Assembly (NCBI RefSeq): GCF_028330985.1 | Contig: NZ_JAQMUE010000079.1 | Span: 1-64,000, forward strand | Source: Roseofilum reptotaenium CS-1145 | Lineage (GTDB): Bacteria; Cyanobacteriota; Cyanobacteriia; Cyanobacteriales; Desertifilaceae | Length of the DNA: 64,000 bases | Direction of reading: 5' to 3' | In this document: positions 44,250-53,188 of the stretch, piece by piece | Layout: each line of letters begins with the position of its first letter | How positions within the stretch are numbered: the stretch's first letter is position 1 | Position numbers and translations under genes: made by a program | The notes under the pieces: generated by a model | Databases searched by the model: none | Told to the model about the DNA's origin: nothing | The model's input: the letters and a program-made list of their open reading frames with translations, nothing else

Positions 44250-45389
44250 ATGAAAATATTGTCAATAAGCAACTGTCCCTTGGCTGAAAACTCTGGTTCA
44301 GGATATGTGATTACAAACTTTTGTTATGGCTTGCAACAACGAGGCCATGATGTAGATTTGTTTGGACCAGATTCTTACGAAGTTCTAAAGTTTTTTAAAG
44401 GTAGAGCTACTCATTATCGACAAACGATTGGTATGTTTTTATTTACAAAACGACAATTAACCAAGAAAAATTATGATATAGTTGAATTTTATGGTGGAGA
44501 ATCTTGGTTAATTGCCAGACTATTGAGTAGAAGTAGAAACAAAAATAAGTTACTCGTTAGTCACTCAAATGGATTGGAAACATATTTTTATCAAACCTTA
44601 ATTGAAGGTTCTCAGTACGGTTGGGTTGAAAATCCGTTGGCAAAATGGTATCAATTCAATCAAAGTGCTTGGTTCAAATATGCTTTTACCAGTGTGGATG
44701 CTATCGTAACGGTAAGTGAGAATGAACGCAATTATGCCGTTAAGCATCAATACCAGAATGAAGATAGAGTTATGGCGATAGAACCGTGCCTATTGAAAGA
44801 TTATTTAGGATTAACAGTTGAATTTGAAAGAAAAAAAATTATAGGATATTGTGGTTCTTGGATCGCACGGAAGGGAACTAAAGTTATTAGTAGTGATATC
44901 CCTCGGTTGCTGGTGGATTTTCCAGACTGTGTTTTCCAATTAATTGGAGTTGGAAAATCGTTTAATAAAGAAGAATACTTTCCTCTAGAATTATGCTCTC
45001 GAATAGAAGTCATACCTTTTGTTGCCAATAAAGAAGAACTGAAAGAAATATATAAAAGTCTATCGATTCTAGTTGTCCCCTCCATATATGAGAGCTTTGG
45101 ATTAGTCATGCCTGAAGCAATGGCTTGTGGTTGTGCAATTGTCGCAGCTAAAACTGGTTTTGTTGTTAGTCTCAAGAATAATCAAGAAGCGGTTGTTCTC
45201 GAACAGCCTTGTTCTCCATTTCTATATGAGGGAGTAAAACAACTTTTATTAAACGAATCATTGCGCCAGGAGATTGCCAAAAATGGATATCAACGGGTTC
45301 AATACTTACATTGGGATTGGGCAGTGAAGCAACTGGAAGCTCAGTATATAAGTTGGTTAGAAGAAGTTCGAAAGGAAAGTATTAAATGA
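44250..45389 (+). CDS. Glycosyltransferase family 4
   Basis: A 379-residue GT-B enzyme. It has SGYVITNFCYGLQQRGHDVD in the acceptor domain, IIGYCGSWIARKGTKVIS at the hinge, and SIYESFGLVMPEAMACGCAI as the donor E-x7-E motif. The AT-rich composition resembles the neighbouring glycan genes. The end overlaps the next gene by ATGA. Confidence 0.88.
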   Translation: MKILSISNCPLAENSGSGYVITNFCYGLQQRGHDVDLFGPDSYEVLKFFKGRATHYRQTIGMFLFTKRQLTKKNYDIVEFYGGESWLIARLLSRSRNKNKLLVSHSNGLETYFYQTLIEGSQYGWVENPLAKWYQFNQSAWFKYAFTSVDAIVTVSENERNYAVKHQYQNEDRVMAIEPCLLKDYLGLTVEFERKKIIGYCGSWIARKGTKVISSDIPRLLVDFPDCVFQLIGVGKSFNKEEYFPLELCSRIEVIPFVANKEELKEIYKSLSILVVPSIYESFGLVMPEAMACGCAIVAAKTGFVVSLKNNQEAVVLEQPCSPFLYEGVKQLLLNESLRQEIAKNGYQRVQYLHWDWAVKQLEAQYISWLEEVRKESIK

Positions 45390-46495
45390 CTGAAAAAGAA
45401 ATAAAAAATCAGCTAATAGCTTTACTTGGACAGCAACAAGCCTTAGCGGATGGAGTAGTAGACTATTGTACAAAATTGAAGCAGGCAATGGAAGGAGAAA
45501 ATGTACAGTTAACACGGCAATGGGTGCCTTGGAAAGAACAAGGATGGTTGAGAGCGCTAACCTGGCTATGGCAAGAAAGTGAGAGTTGGTATGGACAATG
45601 GGTAATCGTTCAGTATACAGCGGCTGCTTGGTCTAAATTAGCATTACCTATCCTATTCATAGTTGTTTTACAACTTCTACGAATTCGTCAGATTAGAGTT
45701 GCTATTATGTTTCATGAAGTCCAGGGGTATCCTGGAAATAATTTAAAAGCCAAAATTAGGAGTGCGATCCAAGTTTGGACAATTCGCACTGCCATGGAAA
45801 TGAGCGATCACTCAATTTTTAATATCGATCTAGAGCAATTAACCTGGCTCCCCGTTGCTTCATCTCAATGTACATTTATCCCTGTAGGTTCCAATATGCC
45901 GGAACCGGGCTTGATGACACTGAAGTCTAAGGCAGTCCCTTCTCAGAGGTATACAAAGACGGTGGTAGTATTTGGGATGACTAGTGTAGACATTACAGGA
46001 GATGAAGTTGAGGCGATCGCTGCTGCGATGTCCCAAACTGCGAAACATATTGATTCATTATGTCTGGTGACTCTAGGAAGAGGTTCAAAAGAAGCTGAAC
46101 CAGAACTTAGAGAAGCTTTAAAGGATACTAACGTGGAGATTTCCGTTCTAGGGTTACTCAAGCCAGAAGAAATTACTCAAGCGCTCATGGAAGCAGATGT
46201 GATGTTATTTGTACGGGGTGAAATTTGCTCTCGTAAAACCACGGCGATCGCCGGATTAAGCTGTGGACTTCCTATTGTGGCTTATCAAGGCACAGAAACC
46301 GCTCATCCCATTCCTGAAGCAGGAGTTTTACTCGTACCTACAGGCGATCTCCAAGGTTTAGCCTCTGCATTGACACAAGTCCTTCAAAATGACAAACTAT
46401 GGCTAGATCTCCATCAAAGGAGTCTCCACATTTACCAAAGCCATTTTGCTTGGGATGTAATTGCACAGCGTTTTATGGAAACCTTAAAACCATGA
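45386..46495 (+). CDS. GT-B glycosyltransferase with a hydrophobic central segment
   Basis: A 369-residue protein. The N-terminal 60 residues are polar. Residues about 70-95 are hydrophobic (WSKLALPILFIVVLQLL) and may attach it to the membrane. The C-terminal domain resembles GT4 donor domains (TVVVFGMTSVDITGDEVEAI, LFVRGEICSRKTTAIAGLSC). It is weaker in family match than its neighbours. It is coupled at both ends by 4-nt overlaps. Confidence 0.7.
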   Translation: MTEKEIKNQLIALLGQQQALADGVVDYCTKLKQAMEGENVQLTRQWVPWKEQGWLRALTWLWQESESWYGQWVIVQYTAAAWSKLALPILFIVVLQLLRIRQIRVAIMFHEVQGYPGNNLKAKIRSAIQVWTIRTAMEMSDHSIFNIDLEQLTWLPVASSQCTFIPVGSNMPEPGLMTLKSKAVPSQRYTKTVVVFGMTSVDITGDEVEAIAAAMSQTAKHIDSLCLVTLGRGSKEAEPELREALKDTNVEISVLGLLKPEEITQALMEADVMLFVRGEICSRKTTAIAGLSCGLPIVAYQGTETAHPIPEAGVLLVPTGDLQGLASALTQVLQNDKLWLDLHQRSLHIYQSHFAWDVIAQRFMETLKP

Positions 46496-47694
46496 TTTCA
46501 GAGAAAAAACGGGTATTATTAGTTTCTTCTCAACCCATTCAAAATCCAGCATCCCTACGCTTAATGGCCAAACATCCTAAATTGGATATCTTGGTCGCTT
46601 ACTGCACTTTGCCGGAAGAAAAATTACATACTGATTCACTACAAAATAACCCTGAATATATTACCAAATCCGTTTTTGATATCCCCCTCCTAGAAGGTTA
46701 TCCCTGGGTTTATATTCCCAATCGATCTCCTGTCCCTAATTTGGACCGTGCTTTTGGTCTAATCAACCCTGATTTGGTTAAATTAGTCCACGACTTTGAT
46801 TGCTGTGTAGTTTATGGCCATAACTATGTCACGTTTTGGATGGCGATTGCTGCAGCCAAACTAGCGAAGAAAACTTTGATTCTCTCTACAGATGCCACCT
46901 ATATAGAACCCATTTCTGGAGGGAACTGGAAAATTCCGATTAAGAAAAAAGTTTTACCCTTTCTCTATAATCAAATTGCTGATGCTGTGCTTGTACTTTC
47001 TACAGCCTCCAAACGATTCATTCATTCATTAGGTGTTCCTGAAGACCGAATTTTTATTACTCCCTATGTTGTCGATAATGACGTGATCGCTGAAACAGCG
47101 AGGAATTGTTCTCAGGGTACTATGCGATCACAATGGAATATTCCAGAAGATGCCACTGTAGTTGTCTTCTGTGCAAAATTTATTCCTCGAAAACGACCTC
47201 AAGACGTTATCGAAGCCTTTGCCAAGGCGAATATTTCTAATAGCTATTTACTGATGGTTGGAGATGGCCCCTTAGCAGATCACCTAAAAGCTCAAACAAA
47301 AGAGTTAGGAATTAAAGACCAAGTTTGTTTTCTGGGTTTAGTCAAATATTCCAACCTTCCCGAGGTTTATGCTTCCAGTAATATTCTTGCTTTTTCCTCA
47401 GAATATGAACCTTATGGGTTACCTGTTAATGAAGCCATGATTTGTGGTATACCCGTAGTCGTCAGCGATCGTATCGGTGCAGGTTACGATCTTGTAGAAG
47501 AAGGTAAAACTGGCTTTACCTACCCCTGTGGTGACATTGATGCCTTAACAGCTATCTTTAAACAAACTCTGACCCAACCTGACAAGCTTCGAGCTATGGG
47601 TATAGCAGCAAAAACTCGAATGGAAACCTGGTCACCTCGTGAAAATGTTGAAGGTTTAGTACAAGCCATTACAAAAGTTACCTCATTAGTCTAA
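46492..47694 (+). CDS. Glycosyltransferase family 4
   Basis: A 400-residue GT-B enzyme beginning MISEKKRVLLVSSQPIQNPA; the start is set by the ATGA overlap. It has VVVFCAKFIPRKRPQDVIEA at the hinge, YLLMVGDGPLADHLK, and the donor motif SEYEPYGLPVNEAMICGIPV. A typical member of the GT4 family. The sugar is unknown. Confidence 0.9.
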   Translation: MISEKKRVLLVSSQPIQNPASLRLMAKHPKLDILVAYCTLPEEKLHTDSLQNNPEYITKSVFDIPLLEGYPWVYIPNRSPVPNLDRAFGLINPDLVKLVHDFDCCVVYGHNYVTFWMAIAAAKLAKKTLILSTDATYIEPISGGNWKIPIKKKVLPFLYNQIADAVLVLSTASKRFIHSLGVPEDRIFITPYVVDNDVIAETARNCSQGTMRSQWNIPEDATVVVFCAKFIPRKRPQDVIEAFAKANISNSYLLMVGDGPLADHLKAQTKELGIKDQVCFLGLVKYSNLPEVYASSNILAFSSEYEPYGLPVNEAMICGIPVVVSDRIGAGYDLVEEGKTGFTYPCGDIDALTAIFKQTLTQPDKLRAMGIAAKTRMETWSPRENVEGLVQAITKVTSLV

Positions 47695-47706
47695 ATTGAT
47701 TGACCC

Positions 47707-49128
47707 ATGAAACTCCTGATTGCCTTAGTTGTTGTTAGTGTTATCTTTTATCTATCTTGTCTGGACTGGCGGCGATCAGTTAAATCCCTATTACTCCTGA
47801 TTCTTCTAGAAGGTGTGTTGAGAAAATGGATTTTGCCTCAAGCGAGCGAATTGATTTATTTCCTAAAAGATATTGTATTATTCGGGGCATATTTTCAATA
47901 TTATGGTCTGGCTAAAAATAAGTTACCCCAATTCAAAATTGAGTTTTTTAATATTTTCCTTCTTTTGTCATTTCTATGGTGTTTATTTCAAGTTTTTAAC
48001 CCTAGTTTGGGATCTTTTGTTGTGGGGATTTGGGGACTGAAAAACTACTTTTATTATGTACCTATCATCTGGATGTTACCTAATCTATTCGAATCAGAAG
48101 CAGAATTCAAGGAGTTTCTAAAACAACAATTGATATTTGTTATCCCGGTAGGTATTTTAGGAATTATCCAATTTTTTAGTCCAGCATCTAGCCCCATAAA
48201 CTCTTATGCGCCAGGATTGGAGCAATCTGGAGGAAATACTGCCCTATTTGGAGGTGGAGGGAATGTTAGGATTACAGGCGCTTTTTCCTATGTTAACACC
48301 TATATCCCTTACTTGTTATTTAACATAAGTATAGCCCTGATTTTTTTAGAAGAAAAGTTACAGCAAAAGGAGACACTCATTGTCATATCCAGTGGCATAT
48401 TACTCATTTTAAACTCCTTCATGACCGGTTCTCGAACCATCATATTTGCGGTAGGATTGCTGTTGATTGGTTATTTTTCCATCAAGAGTATTGGACAGTT
48501 CAATAAAGTTTGGCGTATCCTTCAATGGACTCTACCTCCAACTCTAATTTTAGTAGGACTAACTCCTGTTATATTTGCATCAGAAGTTGAAACGGTATTC
48601 GAGCGGATATTATTAACTTCTGACTTAAGAATTCGCCTACTTTTATTTGTAATTGAACCCATTAATAACTTGCAATTTAAACACTTCGATAGTTTTGGTA
48701 TTGGCTCCACTCACCAAGCAACACCTATATTGAGAAATATTTTAAATTTACCGATGGGTGAAATTATTCCCATAGGCTATGAATCGGAAATGGGGAGAAT
48801 TGTATTAGAAATAGGGCCAATTGGTTTTATCCTTTGGTATGCATTAAAAATAGCAGTTATGGCTGCACTGTTTTCTTTGTACTGGAAACTGAAGCGTCCT
48901 TTTTTGCGAAATCTGGCATTGATTGCCTTTCTTATGCAAATTATTTGGTTACCGAATCAGCATGTTTTCCACATTACTTATAACGTTTACTACTGGTGGA
49001 TGACTGGCTTTATCTATCTCCTACCTCATTTAGAAAAAATGGAAAATTGGCGAAAACAATATCAACAATATCAGATCGTCCATTCTTATGAACAGCTACC
49101 GTATTTCCCTGATTCATCCTACCGGTAA
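47707..49128 (+). CDS. O-antigen polymerase/ligase-like membrane protein (Wzy-like)
   Basis: A 473-residue protein with ten or more transmembrane segments and a large periplasmic loop around residues 150-200 (GLEQSGGNTALFGGGGNVRI). Such topology is shared by Wzy polymerases and O-antigen ligases. Its presence beside an ABC exporter is not the standard pairing, since Wzy normally works with a Wzx flippase, and none is seen here. It might join the glycan to a carrier outside the membrane. The 3' end overlaps the next gene by about 40 nt. Confidence 0.7.
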   Translation: MKLLIALVVVSVIFYLSCLDWRRSVKSLLLLILLEGVLRKWILPQASELIYFLKDIVLFGAYFQYYGLAKNKLPQFKIEFFNIFLLLSFLWCLFQVFNPSLGSFVVGIWGLKNYFYYVPIIWMLPNLFESEAEFKEFLKQQLIFVIPVGILGIIQFFSPASSPINSYAPGLEQSGGNTALFGGGGNVRITGAFSYVNTYIPYLLFNISIALIFLEEKLQQKETLIVISSGILLILNSFMTGSRTIIFAVGLLLIGYFSIKSIGQFNKVWRILQWTLPPTLILVGLTPVIFASEVETVFERILLTSDLRIRLLLFVIEPINNLQFKHFDSFGIGSTHQATPILRNILNLPMGEIIPIGYESEMGRIVLEIGPIGFILWYALKIAVMAALFSLYWKLKRPFLRNLALIAFLMQIIWLPNQHVFHITYNVYYWWMTGFIYLLPHLEKMENWRKQYQQYQIVHSYEQLPYFPDSSYR

Positions 49129-50338
49129 CCCTAACTCTCGTGAAGCTGCTTTGGCTCTAGCAGAAGGTGGTTTTTTGCATGAAATTATTACCACGATCGC
49201 CTACAATCCTAGTTCTAGCATTGCTGACCTTCTCAATCGACTGCCAACAAACCTCAGAGAGAAGATCTCTCAAGAACTCAGCCGGCGTACCTGGATACCC
49301 CCAGAAGGGATTACGATGCACTGCTACCCAGGGTGGGAAATTCTTCGAGTCGCCTTAGTTCGTACAGGTTTACCCCGTCGCTTCGGTCTTAATAATCAGC
49401 AATTAACTGACTGGATTTATACTTCTATCGATCGCCAAGTTTCCCAATCTCATCTGGATGGACTCCATGCTATTTACGCCTATGAAGATGGAGCAGCTAC
49501 TACATTTCAAGAAGCAAAAAAGCGAGGGATAATATGCCTATACGATCTTCCGATTCTCTTTTATCAAATGAGTCGAGATATTCAAGCACAAGAAGCTGAA
49601 CGATTCCCCGACCTAGCTCCAGCCCTACAAGCTACGAAAGAGCCTGAGTGGAAACTCAGGCGTAAAGAAGAAGAAGTTGAGTTGGCCGATCGCATTTTTG
49701 TTGCCTCCTCTATCACTCGTCAATCCTTACTCAATTTTGGTGTAAAGTCAGAAAAGATCAGTGTTATTCCCTATGGTGCGCCTCTAGACTATTTCCGTCC
49801 CCAACCAAAACCTGACGATATCTTTCGTGCTCTCTATGTCGGTCGTGTTGAACCTCGAAAAGGGATTCACTATTTGTTGAAAGCTTGGAAAAATTTAAGG
49901 AGGTTGGATGCAGAGCTCTGTTTAATTGGTGTTAATGAATTTCCATCTGGATGGCTCAATAAATATCAAGATATGTTTAGATATATTCCTCCGGTTCCTC
50001 ACTATACTCTCAATCAGTATTATAGCAGTGCTAGCGTCTTTATTTTTCCTTCTTTAGTTGAAGGATTTGGTTTAGTGATTCTAGAAGCTATGGCTTGTGG
50101 TATTCCCGTAATTACCACCCCGAATACAGCCGGTCCAGATATCATTACTGATGGAGTTGAAGGATTTATTATTCCTATTCGTGATAGTGACGCGTTGCAA
50201 GAAAAAATTGAATGGTGTATTGATAATCCTGTATCATTAAAAGCCATGGGAAAAGCTGCTCGTATAAAAGCTGAAAATTCAACGTGGAGTCAATATCGAA
50301 AAACACTCCAAAGTCAAGTGAGTGTTGTGTTGTCATAA
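49088..50338 (+). CDS. Glycosyltransferase family 4
   Basis: A 416-residue GT-B enzyme starting MNSYRISLIHPTGNPNSREA inside the 3' end of the Wzy-like gene. It has ALYVGRVEPRKGIHYLLKAW at the hinge and PSLVEGFGLVILEAMACGIP for donor binding. The 41-nt overlap suggests coupled translation. It is the last gene of the tight run from 36 kb; a 80-bp gap follows. Confidence 0.9.
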   Translation: MNSYRISLIHPTGNPNSREAALALAEGGFLHEIITTIAYNPSSSIADLLNRLPTNLREKISQELSRRTWIPPEGITMHCYPGWEILRVALVRTGLPRRFGLNNQQLTDWIYTSIDRQVSQSHLDGLHAIYAYEDGAATTFQEAKKRGIICLYDLPILFYQMSRDIQAQEAERFPDLAPALQATKEPEWKLRRKEEEVELADRIFVASSITRQSLLNFGVKSEKISVIPYGAPLDYFRPQPKPDDIFRALYVGRVEPRKGIHYLLKAWKNLRRLDAELCLIGVNEFPSGWLNKYQDMFRYIPPVPHYTLNQYYSSASVFIFPSLVEGFGLVILEAMACGIPVITTPNTAGPDIITDGVEGFIIPIRDSDALQEKIEWCIDNPVSLKAMGKAARIKAENSTWSQYRKTLQSQVSVVLS

Positions 50339-50420
50339 ATTCTTTTTTTTGCTATCATCTTAACAAGAGTGTACCCGCTCTACTTAAAAGAAATAACCAT
50401 TGAATGAGGTGAAAATAAAG

Positions 50421-51116
50421 ATGTGTGATCAATCTTGTATCGAATTCGCGAATAAAATTTTAAAGTCTGAAGATGTTCGAGGAAAATCAGTAATTGAAGT
50501 GGGTGCGTATGACATTAATGGTTCTTTAAGGTCTATGGTTGAAGCTTTAGAACCGTTGAGCTATAAAGGTGTGGATATTGCTATGGGGCCGGGAGTTGAC
50601 GAGGTATCTAATGCTGAGGATTTGGTGAAGCATTACGGTGCTGAACAATTCGATCTATTGATTTGTACAGAAGTGGTTGAGCACGTACAAGACTGGCGTA
50701 CGGTGATTAGCAATCTGAAAAATGTTTTGAAACCACATGGGATTTTGCTACTGACCACAAGATCAAAAGGCTTTCCTTACCATAGTGCTCCAGCGGATTA
50801 CTGGCGCTATCAAATTTCAGATATGGAGATAATATTTTCTGATTTTTCTATAGAAGTTTTGGAGAAAGATCCAGATCAGCCTGGTGTTTTTATCAAGGCA
50901 AGAAAGCCAGAGAACTTCCAAGAAAAAGACTTAACAGATCACCTTCTATACTCCATTGTTAAGCATAAAAAACTGATAACTATCAATGATGAGGAAGTAA
51001 ATCAGATTGATCGATATTGGAACGAGATAGAACTAGCCGTTAGGCGGAAATTGTCAATCTTATTACCTGAATCGACAAAAAGATTTGTTAAAAAGAAGAT
51101 ATTAAGAATTTTATAG
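50421..51116 (+). CDS. SAM-dependent methyltransferase
   Basis: A 231-residue class I methyltransferase starting MCDQSCIEFANKILK; GAGGTG precedes this ATG and a TTG upstream is rejected. Motif I is SVIEVGAYDINGSLRSM, the acidic motif is FDLLICTEVVEHVQDW, and FPYHSAPADYWRYQ resembles the loop in the protein at 41903. It probably methylates a sugar of the surface glycan. Confidence 0.8.
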   Translation: MCDQSCIEFANKILKSEDVRGKSVIEVGAYDINGSLRSMVEALEPLSYKGVDIAMGPGVDEVSNAEDLVKHYGAEQFDLLICTEVVEHVQDWRTVISNLKNVLKPHGILLLTTRSKGFPYHSAPADYWRYQISDMEIIFSDFSIEVLEKDPDQPGVFIKARKPENFQEKDLTDHLLYSIVKHKKLITINDEEVNQIDRYWNEIELAVRRKLSILLPESTKRFVKKKILRIL

Positions 51117-51131
51117 GGGATAAGATCGTAA

Positions 51132-52322
51132 GTGAATCGCCAAAAAACAAAACAGTTGAAATCAGTGTTTTTGCACTTGTGGTTCCCTAACTTATTTGAA
51201 TCAAAAGGTGGAATTCAGACATATTCTGCCTTCTTATTAAAGGCTCTAGAGAACTTATTCCCAGATATTAGCTATCATATTTTCCTAAAAAACGATAGGT
51301 ACTATATACCCAGGTATATGGGTTCAGAGAATACTGTATTTTACTGTTCTGGGGTTTTACCAAAGAGGGTTCGCACTATAGTATTTGCTGCTCAATTACT
51401 AGGATATGGAATATGGCAAAATCCTGGATTGGCGATCGCCACCCATTGTAATTTTGCCATAGTTGCTTACTGGTTGAAAAGGTTCTTCGGGATTCCCTAC
51501 TGGATTATTGCCCATGGTATAGAAGTTTGGAATATCGATCGCCCCAGCCTAAAAACCGCCCTCCAACACGCCGATCGCATTCTTGCCGTTAGTCACTATA
51601 CCCGCGATCGCCTCATTCAAGACCAAAACCTTAACCCCACAACCCTTAAAGTTCTACCCAACACCTTCGACCAAGAGACGTTCCATATTACCCCAAAACC
51701 CTCCTACCTTCTAGAACGCTATAACCTCCAGCCTAATCAACCCATCATTCTCACCGTCGCTCGTCTCGATCCCAACGAACAATACAAAGGCTACGATCGC
51801 ATCTTGCAGGCACTCCCCACCGTATTATCACACTGTCCCGATGCTCATTACCTCCTCGTAGGCAAAGGCGGCGATCGCGCCAGAGTCGAGCAAGTCATTC
51901 ACTCTCTCGATCTGATCCATCACGTCACTCTCACTGGCTTTATTCCTGACGAAGAACTCTGCGACCACTATAATCTATGTGATGTCTTTGCCATGCCTAG
52001 TAAAGGAGAAGGATTTGGTATCGTGTATCTAGAAGCCCTAGCCTGTGGAAAACCCACCTTGGGTGGAAATCAAGATGGGGCAATTGATGCCCTGTGTCAT
52101 GGCGAACTGGGAGCCTTAGTTAACCCGGATAATATAGAAGAAATTGCCCGAAACCTAACTCAAATCCTCCAGAAAACCTATCCTAATCCTCTCATGTACC
52201 AACCCGAGGTATTACGGCAAAAAGTTATAGAAATTTACGGGTTTGAACGCTTCAAACAAACACTCAACCAGCATCTATCGGAATTTTGGCAGCAAACAGG
52301 AAACACACCCAACAGAAGTTGA
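51132..52322 (+). CDS. Glycosyltransferase family 4, compositionally mosaic
   Basis: A 396-residue GT-B enzyme with a GTG start. It has ESKGGIQTYSAFLLKALENL in the acceptor domain, IILTVARLDPNEQYKGYDRI at the hinge, and SKGEGFGIVYLEALACGKPT for the donor. The first third of the gene is AT-rich like the genes before it. From about 51430 on it becomes visibly richer in G+C with repeated GCGATCGC and GATCGC words. This suggests a recombination junction inside the gene, although the protein reads through it intact. Confidence 0.88.
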   Translation: MNRQKTKQLKSVFLHLWFPNLFESKGGIQTYSAFLLKALENLFPDISYHIFLKNDRYYIPRYMGSENTVFYCSGVLPKRVRTIVFAAQLLGYGIWQNPGLAIATHCNFAIVAYWLKRFFGIPYWIIAHGIEVWNIDRPSLKTALQHADRILAVSHYTRDRLIQDQNLNPTTLKVLPNTFDQETFHITPKPSYLLERYNLQPNQPIILTVARLDPNEQYKGYDRILQALPTVLSHCPDAHYLLVGKGGDRARVEQVIHSLDLIHHVTLTGFIPDEELCDHYNLCDVFAMPSKGEGFGIVYLEALACGKPTLGGNQDGAIDALCHGELGALVNPDNIEEIARNLTQILQKTYPNPLMYQPEVLRQKVIEIYGFERFKQTLNQHLSEFWQQTGNTPNRS

Positions 52323-52408
52323 CAATCTAATCATTGCCTTCAATGGCTTGAGCAAAAGTGAAGCCAGTAAGCTAATTATTCCGGATTATCTGAAACAGGG
52401 TGGTAAAG

Positions 52409-53149
52409 ATGGATAGTGCCACCTTTCACAGAAATAATATGAATCTCAATAAAAATCAATCTCAGGAAGGAATTTGTTTACACATAGGTTGTGGAATCAA
52501 AGTTGTAGAAAGATGGAAAAATATAGATAGTTCTCCTAGTTTACGGTTGTCTAAATTCCCCTTTGTTGGCTCTAGTATTTGTCGTTTAATAGGCGCTCCA
52601 AATTGGCCAGAAATCGCCCAGTGTGGAGATGTTTTAAAAGGGATAAATATTCCTAACAGTAGCTGTGATTTGATTTATGCTGCTCATGTTTTTGAACACT
52701 TGAGTTATATCGACTTTTCTCAAGCATTAGATAATGTTTATAACTATTTAAAGCCTGGAGGAATTGTCCGTATTATAGTGCCAGATCTAGAAAAATATAT
52801 ACAAACTTACATAAAAAATCGCTCGGATAATCAACGAGAACATCAAGCAGCTTTTGAATTTATGTACCATTCCTTTATAGGACATCAGGGAAGCCGTAGT
52901 CATATTTATCAGCGAATCAAGGAAATATTCTCCAATTACAGACATCAATGGATGTGGGATATTCCCTCATTAAAAACAGCATTTGCTAATCAAGGTTTTA
53001 CTCAAATTCGTCAATGCCAGTATGGAGATTGGTTAGATTCAAGATTTGCATTAGTTGAAGTAGAAGAAGTTCATGTGGGTTCAATCTGTATTGAAGCAAT
53101 TAAACCAACTGGAACTATCAAGAATGATAGTTGTGCTACACTCAAGTAG
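52409..53149 (+). CDS. SAM-dependent methyltransferase
   Basis: A 246-residue protein. ICLHIGCGIKVVERWKNIDS is the motif I region, SCDLIYAAHVFEHLSYIDF the acidic motif, and YLKPGGIVRIIVPDLEKYI follows. This is the pattern of methyltransferases (and WcaG-like relatives) common in cyanobacterial glycan loci. GGGTGG precedes the ATG; an internal ATG ten codons in is possible. It is AT-rich compared with the asparagine synthase gene after it. Confidence 0.8.
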   Translation: MDSATFHRNNMNLNKNQSQEGICLHIGCGIKVVERWKNIDSSPSLRLSKFPFVGSSICRLIGAPNWPEIAQCGDVLKGINIPNSSCDLIYAAHVFEHLSYIDFSQALDNVYNYLKPGGIVRIIVPDLEKYIQTYIKNRSDNQREHQAAFEFMYHSFIGHQGSRSHIYQRIKEIFSNYRHQWMWDIPSLKTAFANQGFTQIRQCQYGDWLDSRFALVEVEEVHVGSICIEAIKPTGTIKNDSCATLK

Positions 53150-53188
53150 GCAATCATTAAGATATAAATCAGAGTTCATTAATCAATT

